A stretch of 64,000 bases of DNA. Origin: JBCCCJ01 sp039029315 (GTDB lineage Bacteria; Bacteroidota; Bacteroidia; J057). Made by a program: the position numbers and the translations under genes. The stretch spans positions 62,001 through 126,000 of the forward strand of contig JBCCGK010000017.1 of NCBI GenBank assembly GCA_039029315.1, in the 5' to 3' direction. Of the stretch, positions 33,540 to 41,984 are shown piece after piece (positions within the stretch are counted from its first letter, which is position 1; every line of letters starts with the position of its first letter). The notes under the pieces were generated by a model, which did not search any database, was not told where the DNA came from, and was given only the letters and a program-made list of their open reading frames with translations.

Positions 33540-35228
33540 TTATTCTTTTTCTCCAATGATCAATACCCAGGGGTTGTTCGTCGGGGCATGGAAGATCTGG
33601 TTCTGTTGGGTTTCTGCTTCTTCTACAAACGTTCCCGCAACCGGATCAAACCACCGATATGGCAAACCTTCTGCCAATCCAGCGATGGCAAGGTCTCCTC
33701 CATCGTTCAGATAGGAAAGATAGATTTGGGCATTCTTGGTCAGCAAGGGATACGCTCCTCCTGTAAGATCAGGACGTTTCTCAATATCAGTGAGATCTAG
33801 CCCCGCCAAGGCCTTGCTCACATACCCAACATAGGTGGAGCCTTGCATCTTCATCGCCTGATCCCAGGAAGTCGGTTGATCTGTCCAGCCAGGCCAGCCT
33901 TCCTCATCAGGGCTTACTTTCCATTGCCACAAGGTTGCGGCTCCATAGACGACGCCCATTGTGCCCCCAGACATGAATTGCATCCAGGCCTCTTCCCCTT
34001 GCCACCATCCCACTCCATGTTGTCCCTCATTCATGCCTTCATAAGTTGGTTCCCCATTGGCAGAAGCTTTGGTCGGGAGATGGTCATACATGCGTTGTAC
34101 ATTGGTATACTCATGTTCATTGCTATGTCCGGTTTGTGCCCACTGAAAATCCAGCCATTCTTCTGCCTGATATGTTTTGTTGAAGTGTTCACAATGTTTG
34201 ATTGGATTGTCGACTGCCCATCGTGCCACATAGTCGTCGCAAGGATTGTAGTGTAGGCCTGTCGGTTGTTCATAACTGTCCCATTCTTCCAACATTTCGC
34301 CACTTTCCTTGACGCCAGGATCTCTGCCCCCATTGTCACCGGCGATCAGCCACATGGCAGGCTGGCTTCCATATCGAGCCAACAGATATTTGCAGTAACG
34401 TACATATTCTCCAGGCTCAACATGATTGCCTAGTACTTTTTTTCCTTTCCATCCATAGCCATGAAAGACTGGCTGAAACACAGGGACGATCTCATGTGCA
34501 ATCAGAATCGCAACCAAAGAATCGAGATATTGAAAATAAGAGGGAGTTAGCTGATTGATGTGTCCTTCATGCAAATCTTCAAACCCGCGCATAAAGCCTT
34601 GTGGCGTATTTCTGGCTGCCGGGCCTTCTGCTTCCATATCTGGCTGCACAGACATGAGCAGGGCTGCGTTGAAACCTTTTTGTTGGCGATCTGTTGCATA
34701 GTGCTCAACTTGTTCTTTGGTCGCACGAAATGGCAAAGCCCAGGGTGTGTCTCCAACTAGCAGAAAGGGATGTCCATCATGATGAATGACATTGCGTTTG
34801 CCAGGAGACATGCGAAGCAGTCCATGTCGAAGCAGATGATTTTCTCCTTCATAGGCGACGGATTGCAGGCTTCCTTTCTGCAAATGAAGTCCGGTATTTT
34901 CTCTGTCGGAACAAGCTGTTTCCCATGTCCAGATACTCCCATTATCTGGTGGAGTGAAGCGAATTTTCCACTGCTTGCCCCCATCCCAAAATCCTGGCCG
35001 CCTGAGTTGTTCGCCGACCTCATTGGTAAACACCGCTGCGACCTCTACTTCTATGTATGGATTGGAATATGATTTTGTCGATTCCAGGCTGAGGTCATAG
35101 GTCGTCCATTGGGGAACATGCTGAATCTTGGCACCACAAGCAAACAGAAAAAACAGACCAAGAGGGAGCAGCACACTTTTTGAGAGTAGAAATTGAGGAA
35201 AAAATCCATTAATTTTGACTAAACACAT
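33540..35228 (-). CDS. DUF5060/DUF4038 glycoside-hydrolase-like lipoprotein (GH140/apiosidase-like)
   Basis: Starting at ATG 35228 the protein has 562 residues: lipoprotein signal with lipobox LFAC (Cys31), DUF5060 beta domain (about 40-125: EVAAVFTNEVGEQLRRPGFW) and a DUF4038 TIM barrel (about 150-470: FLLVGDTPWALPFRATKEQV; FQPVFHGYGW; MWLIAGDNGGRD), then a C-terminal beta part (YPLLTKNAQIYLSYLNDGG). GH140 enzymes release apiose from rhamnogalacturonan II. The family link is clear, the sugar is inferred. The in-frame GTG at 35243 is a less likely start. The start codon overlaps that of the divergent Uma2 gene. Confidence 0.8.
   Translation of the reverse strand: MCLVKINGFFPQFLLSKSVLLPLGLFFLFACGAKIQHVPQWTTYDLSLESTKSYSNPYIEVEVAAVFTNEVGEQLRRPGFWDGGKQWKIRFTPPDNGSIWTWETACSDRENTGLHLQKGSLQSVAYEGENHLLRHGLLRMSPGKRNVIHHDGHPFLLVGDTPWALPFRATKEQVEHYATDRQQKGFNAALLMSVQPDMEAEGPAARNTPQGFMRGFEDLHEGHINQLTPSYFQYLDSLVAILIAHEIVPVFQPVFHGYGWKGKKVLGNHVEPGEYVRYCKYLLARYGSQPAMWLIAGDNGGRDPGVKESGEMLEEWDSYEQPTGLHYNPCDDYVARWAVDNPIKHCEHFNKTYQAEEWLDFQWAQTGHSNEHEYTNVQRMYDHLPTKASANGEPTYEGMNEGQHGVGWWQGEEAWMQFMSGGTMGVVYGAATLWQWKVSPDEEGWPGWTDQPTSWDQAMKMQGSTYVGYVSKALAGLDLTDIEKRPDLTGGAYPLLTKNAQIYLSYLNDGGDLAIAGLAEGLPYRWFDPVAGTFVEEAETQQNQIFHAPTNNPWVLIIGEKE
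35210..35217 (+). promoter_or_regulatory. Possible minus-7 element of the Uma2-family gene
   Basis: TAATTTTG matches TAnnTTTG. Transcription would start near 35224, almost at the ATG at 35227, giving a leaderless or nearly leaderless mRNA. No minus-33 element at proper spacing is visible. Confidence 0.25.
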
Positions 35229-35826
35229 GACAGCTATGCTCATTGTAGAAGGACATAAGATCGTAAACTATTCGGAACACATGACGGATGATGAGTTGTT
35301 CGACTTCTGTCAGGCCAACAAAGAGCTGCAGATAGAAAGAGATGCACAACAAAACATTATCATTATGGCTCCTGTAGGTGGTGAATCAGGTAAAAATGAA
35401 AAAGATTTTATTTATGAAGTAGAACACTGGAGGAGGAAAACCTCTTTGGGTGAATCCTTTAGCTCCTCAACCGGATTTATCCTCCCAAATGGAGCCATGC
35501 GTTCCCCGGATGCTTCCTGGGTCAGTCCAGAACGCTGGCAAAACGTCTCTGAAGAACAAAAGAAGAAATTCCTGCCCATTGTCCCTGATTTCGTGGTAGA
35601 GGTTCGCTCCCCTACCGACAAGCTTGAACGCATGAAAGACAAGATGCAGGAATGGGTCGACAATGGTGTCTGCCTCGCATGGCTTGTGGATGTAGAAGGG
35701 GAGCAAACCTTCATCTATCGAAGCAATGGTTCCATCGAGATTGTTCCTGGATTTGACCAGGAACTTAGTGGAGAAGACGTGATGGAAGGATTCTCCTTTG
35801 ATTTATCCCAATTGCGCTTGTCCTAG
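35227..35826 (+). CDS. Uma2-family putative restriction-endonuclease-fold protein
   Basis: This 199-residue protein belongs to the Uma2 (DUF820) family, which has a PD-(D/E)xK nuclease-like core. Seen are MTDDELFDFCQANKELQIER, GFILPNGAMRSPDASWVSPE, VPDFVVEVRSPTDKLERMKD (the acidic active-site strand) and a later WLVDVEGEQTFIYR. These genes are very abundant in cyanobacteria and some other bacteria, and their role is not settled; no partner methylase is present. Start ATG 35227 is favoured over TTG 35215; ATG 35236 is also possible. Its start codon overlaps the start of the gene on the left and its stop codon overlaps the stop of the gene on the right. Confidence 0.85.
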   Translation: MTAMLIVEGHKIVNYSEHMTDDELFDFCQANKELQIERDAQQNIIIMAPVGGESGKNEKDFIYEVEHWRRKTSLGESFSSSTGFILPNGAMRSPDASWVSPERWQNVSEEQKKKFLPIVPDFVVEVRSPTDKLERMKDKMQEWVDNGVCLAWLVDVEGEQTFIYRSNGSIEIVPGFDQELSGEDVMEGFSFDLSQLRLS

Positions 35827-36776
35827 TACATCTCCTTCAAGGCATCTCTTGTGGCGATCAATTTGTCTCGAACCTCGACAATCGACTCCCATTCCCGATC
35901 CTTCTCCCCATGCTCGATGCCACAATATCCTCTATAGCCTGCATCCAGCACAATTTTCATCATGCGTTCATAATCCAGATCTGACTGGTTTCCATCATCA
36001 TCCCAGGCCGTAATTTTGACGCTGACTCCCTTGGCATAAGGCATGAGTTCTTGCACGCCCCGATACGCATCATAGGATGCGGCTGGAGTCTTAGTCCCCC
36101 ATCCATTGAGTCTGAAGTTGCCAAAATCCGGGAGTGTTCCTGCCCGTGGATGATCTGCGAGGTCCATTACCCCTGTCAACCACTTCGCATTGCTGGAGAA
36201 CCCACCATGATTTTCGATCATGACATTGATGTCAAATTGATCTGCGTATTCACACATGCGTCGCAAGCCGTCAGCCACCAGTTTTTGGGATTTTTTGAAG
36301 TCTTTTTTGGACTTACTCCATTTGTAAGGAGAATAGCCATTGACACGGATCGAATGACATCCCAGGTATTTGGCTGCCTGTACCCATTTTTTATGGTTCT
36401 CTACTGTCTGTATGCGTTCTTTTTCATCCTCAGCTCCCAGGGAGCCTTCGGCATCACACATGATCAGGACAGAGCGGACGCCTTCGCCATCAGCTCGGGC
36501 TTTCATTTCTCGAAGATATGCTTTGTCTTCTGCCTTGTCTTTGAAAAACTGGTTGACATACTCAACAGCATCAATTCCATGTTTTCGTGCCAGAACAGGA
36601 AAATCAAGATGGTCTGTTTTTTTCTTAAATAAGGAACGATTGATTGACCATTCTGCCAATGAGATTTTGAAAAGGGGTTCTTTGGAGGTCATAGCGGCTT
36701 GAGAGTTAAGCCCGAGGCTCAGGCCTGCGGTAGTAATAGCAGTGGTTTTGAGGAAGTTTCTACGAGTAGTTGACAT
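35823..36776 (-). CDS. Tat-exported TIM-barrel sugar isomerase/epimerase family protein
   Basis: The 317-residue protein has a Tat signal (TTRRNFLKTTAITTAGLSLG, 1-27) and a xylose-isomerase-like barrel. Metal-site candidates are Glu in INVMIENHGGF, Asp/Asn in LPDFGNF, His/Lys near VSVKITAWDDDGN and Glu in YCGIEHGEKD. The family isomerises or epimerises sugars; export to the periplasm is inferred from the Tat signal. Its stop codon shares the palindrome CTAG with the stop of the Uma2 gene. It is on the same strand as a Gfo/Idh/MocA oxidoreductase 222 bp upstream, a common pairing in polyol and sugar catabolism. Confidence 0.85.
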   Translation of the reverse strand: MSTTRRNFLKTTAITTAGLSLGLNSQAAMTSKEPLFKISLAEWSINRSLFKKKTDHLDFPVLARKHGIDAVEYVNQFFKDKAEDKAYLREMKARADGEGVRSVLIMCDAEGSLGAEDEKERIQTVENHKKWVQAAKYLGCHSIRVNGYSPYKWSKSKKDFKKSQKLVADGLRRMCEYADQFDINVMIENHGGFSSNAKWLTGVMDLADHPRAGTLPDFGNFRLNGWGTKTPAASYDAYRGVQELMPYAKGVSVKITAWDDDGNQSDLDYERMMKIVLDAGYRGYCGIEHGEKDREWESIVEVRDKLIATRDALKEMY

Positions 36777-36924
36777 ATGAATTTGATTGATTCTTTGGTT
36801 TTGAGATCAGTTTTTTCGCTAATTATTGGATATTTTTCTTTCTCCTTTGCAAATTTTCCCGAAACAGTTATGCAAAAAATCGGAACGAACTAACCAAGGC
36901 CATCCCTGCATGCCATCCTCCCCT

Positions 36925-36940
36925 TCCCGATGTATCGGGA
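36925..36940. repeat. Short palindrome of a type common in Bacteroidota
   Basis: TCCCGATGTATCGGGA is a perfect 7-bp inverted repeat with a two-base centre in the 222-bp gap between two minus-strand genes. Similar CCCGAT/ATCGGG palindromes occur many times in Bacteroidota genomes as small hairpins. It may weakly terminate transcription from the gene at 36999-38405. Confidence 0.6.
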
Positions 36941-36998
36941 TTCCATCCCAGCCACATTTCCTTGAAATCTTTTGGTCTTTAGTGACTAGAAGCCAATG

Positions 36999-38405
36999 TT
37001 AGAGGGTTTTCATGTTGATGGGGTCCCAGAGGAATACTTTGTTTTGTTTGATGCAGTCATTGGGGAGGATAGAGGGTGCAGCGGCGCGAAGTCCAAAGGT
37101 CGGATCTTGCATGATATCACTGGTATCGTCATGTCTGATGGCATGGAAGAATCTTCCAAAGTGATCCAGACCAGAATCGTAATCCGATGGAGCTGTATAG
37201 CGGATTTCTCCTCCAAAATCGTATGTGTCAATCATGGGAGTTTTTCGGCGATATTGACGGTATTCTTTGACAAATTCCTCTCGCTGATCTTTGGCAAATG
37301 TGCGGACAGAATTGTATCCTTCTACCAACCCTTGCTCGGTTGATTCTCCTCTGGGATGGTTACGCATATGAATATTTCGCCCCCTGATCTCCAAGACTCC
37401 TTCGCTTCCGATGAAGGTATAGCTTGGGCCTCCCCCACTCCCATCAGCAAAGTTGGCTTTCAGGATCAGGGTAAAAGCAGGATGCGAGTGCGTCTCCGGA
37501 TAATCCAGCAATGCCATCAACACATCCGGCGCATCTCGCCCGTCATTCCAATATCTGACCCCACCCATGGCAGAGATTTTGTCGGGGCCAAGGCTGTCCA
37601 GCATGAAATGCAAGGCGGACAATCTATGCACAAACATATCTCCAGAGACACCTGTTCCATACTCTCCATATTTCCGCCATCGAAAAAAGCGATCTGCATC
37701 AAATGCCCGTCTCGGTGCAGGGCCTTGAAATGCCTCCCAATCGATGGTCTTCTCTGAGGCATCTGAAGGAATGCTGTACTGCCATGCACCAATGGCACTG
37801 TTGCGACTGACGGTTGCCTCCACCACATTGAGCACCCCAATGGAACCAGATTGGATCAGACTTTTGACCTTTTGATAGAGTGGCTGGCGGAATTGCTTGC
37901 TCCCGACAATAGCTACCTGAGCAGTTTGGCGCTGGGTATCAATGATCCGATGTCCATCGGCAACTTTCTGGATCACAGGCTTCTCAATATAGGCCGCTTT
38001 TCCAGCCTTCATGGCATCTACAGCCATCTGGGCATGCCAGTGATCAGGCGTATTGATGATGACCGCATCTATGTCTTCTCTGGCCAACAATTCCCGATAC
38101 TCCCTTGTGGTGGCTACCTGATCTCCGTAGACTTCTTTCACGCGTGCCAAACGCCCATCATAGCAGTCTGCCGCTGCGACAAATTCTGCTTCGGGCATAC
38201 GTGCAATCACATCCAGGTTCGCAAACCCAATGATGCCCATGCCCAAAGCTGCCACACGGATCTTGTCATTGGGAGAAATGTGCCTTTTGGGGAGAATGAT
38301 CGGAGAAGCTTTGCGTGCTTGCAATGTCCCCCCAGCCAGCAAAGAAGCAGCACCTACAGTTTTCAGAAAATGCCTCCTGGGGAACGATTTTTTTGAATCA
38401 GTCAT
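36999..38405 (-). CDS. Tat-exported Gfo/Idh/MocA family oxidoreductase, second gene
   Basis: The 468-residue protein has a Tat signal (FPRRHFLKTVGAASLLAGGT), Rossmann domain (VAALGMGIIGFANLDVIARM; AVIINTPDHWHAQMAVDAM; YIEKPVIQKV with the EKP motif) and a C-terminal substrate domain (YGTGVSGDMFVHRLSALHFM). It is only distantly like the protein at 31992-33461. NAD(P)-linked oxidation of a sugar or cyclitol in the periplasm is likely; the substrate is not. The promoter must lie in the 114-bp divergent gap before the next gene. Confidence 0.88.
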   Translation of the reverse strand: MTDSKKSFPRRHFLKTVGAASLLAGGTLQARKASPIILPKRHISPNDKIRVAALGMGIIGFANLDVIARMPEAEFVAAADCYDGRLARVKEVYGDQVATTREYRELLAREDIDAVIINTPDHWHAQMAVDAMKAGKAAYIEKPVIQKVADGHRIIDTQRQTAQVAIVGSKQFRQPLYQKVKSLIQSGSIGVLNVVEATVSRNSAIGAWQYSIPSDASEKTIDWEAFQGPAPRRAFDADRFFRWRKYGEYGTGVSGDMFVHRLSALHFMLDSLGPDKISAMGGVRYWNDGRDAPDVLMALLDYPETHSHPAFTLILKANFADGSGGGPSYTFIGSEGVLEIRGRNIHMRNHPRGESTEQGLVEGYNSVRTFAKDQREEFVKEYRQYRRKTPMIDTYDFGGEIRYTAPSDYDSGLDHFGRFFHAIRHDDTSDIMQDPTFGLRAAAPSILPNDCIKQNKVFLWDPINMKTL

Positions 38406-38519
38406 AGCGATGTATCAGGAATCTAGTTGTCCAACTTCTGGGCAAAGGAATGACTTTGTTTACAAGGTAGCGAATCTCTACATTTATCCACCTCAAGACA
38501 CAGATTTTATCCTTCTCAT

Positions 38520-39470
38520 ATGAACGAACAAAGGTTTTCTCGCCGAAAAATGCTAAGTGGATTGGGTGTAACGGCAGGTATGGCTTTGCTTCCGGGCCAA
38601 TTGATTTCACAAGCGCTTGTCTCCTCACCTCCTCCGCCATCTTCTTTCTCATTTTGCCTCAATACCAGTACCATTATGGGGCAGAAAGTAGGGCTAGTCC
38701 GGGAAATCGAAATCGCAGCAGAAGCAGGATATGATGGGATTGAGATTTGGATTCGGTCCCTCAGAGAATATGTGGCAGCCGGGGGAAGTTTGGTTGATCT
38801 CAAAAGGCGGATAGATGATTTGGGTATTCGGGTAGAAGACTCCATTGGGTTCGCGCAGTGGATCGTGGATGATCATGATGTACGGATGCGTGCACTTGAG
38901 CAGGCGAAGGAAGAGATGGATCTCCTCGCACAGATTGGGTGTAGGCGGATTGCCGCTCCTCCCGCGGGAGCTACCGCATATGGCGGGCTGGATTTGGACA
39001 AGGCTGCTGAACGATTTCGAGCATTGGTTGAACTAGGAAAAAGCATGGAGGTTCTGCCACAACTGGAGATCTGGGGATTTTCTAAAAATCTCCATAAGCT
39101 GAGTCAAGTCCTCTATGTTGCTGCTGAATGTGGACATCCTGACACCCGAATTTTGCCGGATGTCTATCATCTCTACAAAGGAGGTTCTGATTTTGATGGG
39201 TTGAAATTACTAAGTGGTCAGACAGTAGAGATTTTTCATATGAATGATTATCCCGACAAGCCAGGAAGAGAGGAGATTCAGGACAAAGACCGGGTTTATC
39301 CGGGATTGGGGGTTGGTCCCGTAACAGAAGTTCTTCGGGATTTGAAGGCGGCAGGTGGGCCAACCGTCTTGTCTCTGGAGTTGTTCAATCGAGACTATTG
39401 GGCAGAGGACGCTTTGTCTGTTGCGAAACGCGGATTGCAATCGATGAAGGAAGCTGTGGCGAAGGTGTGA
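38520..39470 (+). CDS. Tat-exported TIM-barrel isomerase (hydroxypyruvate-isomerase/sugar-epimerase-like)
   Basis: The 316-residue protein begins with a Tat signal (FSRRKMLSGLGVTAGMALLP, 1-31) and continues as a xylose-isomerase-like barrel. Conserved acidic residues lie in AGYDGIEIWIR, VLPQLEIWGF, RILPDVYHLYKGGSDF, EIFHMNDYPDKPGRE (metal His/Asp) and VLSLELFNRDYW. This set resembles hydroxypyruvate isomerase and inosose dehydratase relatives. It is divergent from the oxidoreductase at 36999-38405 and followed by an SDR gene after a GGGGTATA repeat array. Confidence 0.85.
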   Translation: MNEQRFSRRKMLSGLGVTAGMALLPGQLISQALVSSPPPPSSFSFCLNTSTIMGQKVGLVREIEIAAEAGYDGIEIWIRSLREYVAAGGSLVDLKRRIDDLGIRVEDSIGFAQWIVDDHDVRMRALEQAKEEMDLLAQIGCRRIAAPPAGATAYGGLDLDKAAERFRALVELGKSMEVLPQLEIWGFSKNLHKLSQVLYVAAECGHPDTRILPDVYHLYKGGSDFDGLKLLSGQTVEIFHMNDYPDKPGREEIQDKDRVYPGLGVGPVTEVLRDLKAAGGPTVLSLELFNRDYWAEDALSVAKRGLQSMKEAVAKV

Positions 39471-39479
39471 GGTGATGGA

Positions 39480-39531
39480 GGGGTATAGGGGTATAGGGGT
39501 ATAGGGGTATAGGGGTATAGGGGTATAGGGG
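39480..39531 (+). repeat. Octanucleotide tandem repeat (GGGGTATA, 6.5 copies)
   Basis: Six perfect copies of GGGGTATA plus GGGG fill 52 bases, starting nine bases after the isomerase stop and ending 43 bases before the SDR start. Perfect short repeats in a promoter-sized gap can change copy number by strand slippage and so alter promoter spacing. There is no open frame across them, so frame switching is not expected. Confidence 0.95.
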
Positions 39532-39574
39532 ATAAATTATTCGATGTTTTTTGGGAACAATTGTTTTAAGAGAT

Positions 39575-40327
39575 ATGAATTCATCACAAAAAGTTGCGAT
39601 CATTACTGGAGCAGGATCGGGTATTGGCCGTGATTTTGCTCAAACGCTTCTCCGAAAAGGATGGGCTGTGGTCCTGTCAGGAAGACGGGAAGACAAACTC
39701 TGGGACAGTATTCGAGGATTGGAGAACCAAGAATCGCTTGTCGTACCTACGGATGTGACACAAGAAGATTCTGTTGCAGCCTTATTTGCCAAAACCAAGG
39801 CGGCTTATGGTCGGCTGGATCTTTTGTTCAACAATGCCGGAATTGGCGCACCTCCTGTCCCCTTGGAAGAGGTGACTGTCGCTCAATGGAAGGCCGTAGT
39901 GGATACGAATCTGACGGGGCCCTTCCTTTGTACTCAGGAAGCCTTTCGCCTCATGAAAGCGCAAGATCCCCAAGGAGGACGCATCATCAACAATGGGTCT
40001 ATTTCTGCGCATGTGCCTCGCCCCTACTCTGCGCCTTATACCGCTACCAAACATGCGATTACAGGCCTTACTCGTTCTACTTCTCTGGATGGACGAAAAT
40101 ACAACATTGCTTGTGGACAAATCGACATCGGGAATACGGCAACGGATATGACAGCAAAAATGCAAAAGGGGGTTCCCCAAGCGGATGGCAGCACGGCTAT
40201 CGAGCCGACGATGCATGTGAGCAATGTGAGCAATGCGCTTTTGTATATGGCAGAGTTGCCATTGGATGCGAATGTGCAGTTTATGACTGTGATGGCAACA
40301 ACGATGCCCTATATTGGCCGGGGGTAA
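39575..40327 (+). CDS. Short-chain dehydrogenase/reductase (SDR)
   Basis: The 250-residue classical SDR has the cofactor motif TGAGSGIG (near residues 11-18), NNAG (FNNAGIGAP), catalytic Ser and YxxxK (INNGSISAH; PYTATKHAITG). It has no signal peptide, so it acts in the cytoplasm, unlike most enzymes around it. The substrate is probably an alcohol or sugar. The ATG at 39575 gives the usual N-terminus (MNSSQKVAIITGAG). The upstream TTG at 39551 overlaps the spacer and is rejected. The GGGGTATA array lies where the promoter should be. Confidence 0.9.
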   Translation: MNSSQKVAIITGAGSGIGRDFAQTLLRKGWAVVLSGRREDKLWDSIRGLENQESLVVPTDVTQEDSVAALFAKTKAAYGRLDLLFNNAGIGAPPVPLEEVTVAQWKAVVDTNLTGPFLCTQEAFRLMKAQDPQGGRIINNGSISAHVPRPYSAPYTATKHAITGLTRSTSLDGRKYNIACGQIDIGNTATDMTAKMQKGVPQADGSTAIEPTMHVSNVSNALLYMAELPLDANVQFMTVMATTMPYIGRG

Positions 40328-40345
40328 GGGTTGGTTCTTTCTTTT

Positions 40346-40440
40346 GAGATGTAAAGCATTGTCCTGAGACGTAAAGCGTTAGCCTTTGAGACGTAAAGCG
40401 TTAGCCTTCGCTGCTGTCTTCCCGCAAACGCTTCACGTCT
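40346..40440. repeat. Three tandem 20-22-base repeats plus an inverted partner
   Basis: GAGATGTAAAGCATT-type (40346-40365), then two nearly identical copies GAGACGTAAAGCGTTAGCCT (40366-40387 and 40388-40409). A partial inverted copy at 40427-40440 (AACGCTTCACGTCT) can pair with either of the last two, giving a 13-14-bp stem with one mismatch. The array lies between convergent genes, where it may act as a transcription stop although no T-run follows. Confidence 0.85.
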
Positions 40441-40460
40441 GTGTTGCGCCTCCTACTCCT

Positions 40461-41747
40461 TCACTCTTTGATGATTGGCTGAACCGATGTACCTGCCTTG
40501 AGAAGGTAGAGGCCTTTCCCAAGGCTGGAAAGATCTATCGAGTTTGTCTCCTGTCCCAGAAGGGTTCCTTGAATGATTATTTTGCCATGGATATCTATGA
40601 GATTAAATGGAAGGCTACGATTGCTCTCTAAGCGAATAATGAGGATGTCATTCACAGGATTTGGATAGGCAAAAAAGTCGGCTTGACCATTCTTCATCTC
40701 AAGAGTGGTTGCCATGCAGTCCTCTCGCTTGTCGTGAATCCAATCTGCCATAATATCCAAGACTTCAGGACTCATGCTTGAGTCATTTTCCAGCCCAAAT
40801 CCATGGTCAATATCCTGAAACAATTGGAAGGTAACATCAGGTCTCATGATAGAATCCTGCCACATTTGATAGTGGATGCTTGAAGGAGCGAACCTGTCTG
40901 CGGTTCCATACATCAGGGCAGTTGGGATATCCAGATTTTTCTGAATGAAGACCGCTGAATCTGTATGACTAATCCAATCAAGCCAAAATCGAGGAGAGAA
41001 ATGGTTCTGATACAGCGTGTCTGTCATTGGCCAAAGCCCCTGTCTTAACAAATCAAATTGTTGCCGCAGAATATTGGCTCCAGCCAGATCATTATTGATA
41101 TGCTCAAACTGATAGATGGCAACCGAATCTACTGGCAAAGCCGTTCCAGCCATATTCAGCACTCCTCGAATATCATTTCGTTCGTAACCAACAAGGCTGA
41201 CAAATGATCCGCCCTGACTGTGACCCGCAAGAAAAATATTGCAGGTATCGACCTTGGAAAGTGTTTTGGCAAAGTCTATGGCATGGTGAATATCCTTGAT
41301 GTAGTCATAAGGGGATATGGTGTCAGCGAACCAACAAGCAGGTTTTTCAATACAATTGACGGTGTAACTTCGTTTGTCATATCTCAGGACCATGATTCCC
41401 TTTCTCGACAAGGAGTCTGCAATATCATGAAACATGCGGGTCATGGCTTTTCGATAGTTTGCGCCCGAATGCTCCCGATAATCTTTCGTCGAATTGGCAT
41501 CCTTGTCAAGAGCAGATGTTCCATGGACAAGAATCAGAATCGGGAAGCCCGAACCGGTGGAGGGAGTTGTGATTGCAGAGGGAAAATAAAGCGAATCAAG
41601 ACCTATTGAAGCAGAATATTCCGGTGTTTGCACATAAAAGGTGTCGATCGTCGTGGTATACGTTTGTCCCAGAACCGAACCCGGTGCATAGATTGTACTG
41701 AGGAAAATAAGGAAGGGATGTATGAGATATGCCAATAGGTGTTTCAT
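40461..41747 (-). CDS. Secreted alpha/beta hydrolase with T9SS sorting domain
   Basis: The 428-residue protein has a signal peptide (about 1-28, ending SVLGQ), an alpha/beta-hydrolase fold (about 60-340) and a C-terminal type A sorting domain (about 355-428: YPNPVNDILIIRLESN; LSSLGKGLYLLKAG). The nucleophile elbow is GHSQGG near residue 180; the oxyanion region is ILVHGTSAL. Asp in MYGTADRFAPSS and His in FQDIDHGFGLE complete the triad. It is probably an esterase or peptidase exported across the outer membrane. No operon partner. Confidence 0.88.
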   Translation of the reverse strand: MKHLLAYLIHPFLIFLSTIYAPGSVLGQTYTTTIDTFYVQTPEYSASIGLDSLYFPSAITTPSTGSGFPILILVHGTSALDKDANSTKDYREHSGANYRKAMTRMFHDIADSLSRKGIMVLRYDKRSYTVNCIEKPACWFADTISPYDYIKDIHHAIDFAKTLSKVDTCNIFLAGHSQGGSFVSLVGYERNDIRGVLNMAGTALPVDSVAIYQFEHINNDLAGANILRQQFDLLRQGLWPMTDTLYQNHFSPRFWLDWISHTDSAVFIQKNLDIPTALMYGTADRFAPSSIHYQMWQDSIMRPDVTFQLFQDIDHGFGLENDSSMSPEVLDIMADWIHDKREDCMATTLEMKNGQADFFAYPNPVNDILIIRLESNRSLPFNLIDIHGKIIIQGTLLGQETNSIDLSSLGKGLYLLKAGTSVQPIIKE

Positions 41748-41984
41748 TTCATCTTTTCGGTATAGGGGTCAGGATACTATTCTAAAGTCAATATGTAACA
41801 TGCCCACTGTGAACTGTAAAAGAAAAGGTCATTCGTTCCCTTCAGGCGCACTTTTGCTTTCCATATTTTTCATTCCCACATATTCCCTTAGGGTTTGTCT
41901 AAAAATAACAACTTGGGGCAATTAGGAGTATGACAGGTATTGAGACAGATGGTTTAAGTCAATGCGTAAATTATCAGGAGTAAA

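Noticed and set aside
35227..35826. Restriction-modification system
   Set aside because: The Uma2-family gene has no methylase or specificity gene next to it.
39480..39531. CRISPR array
   Set aside because: The 8-base units follow each other without spacers.
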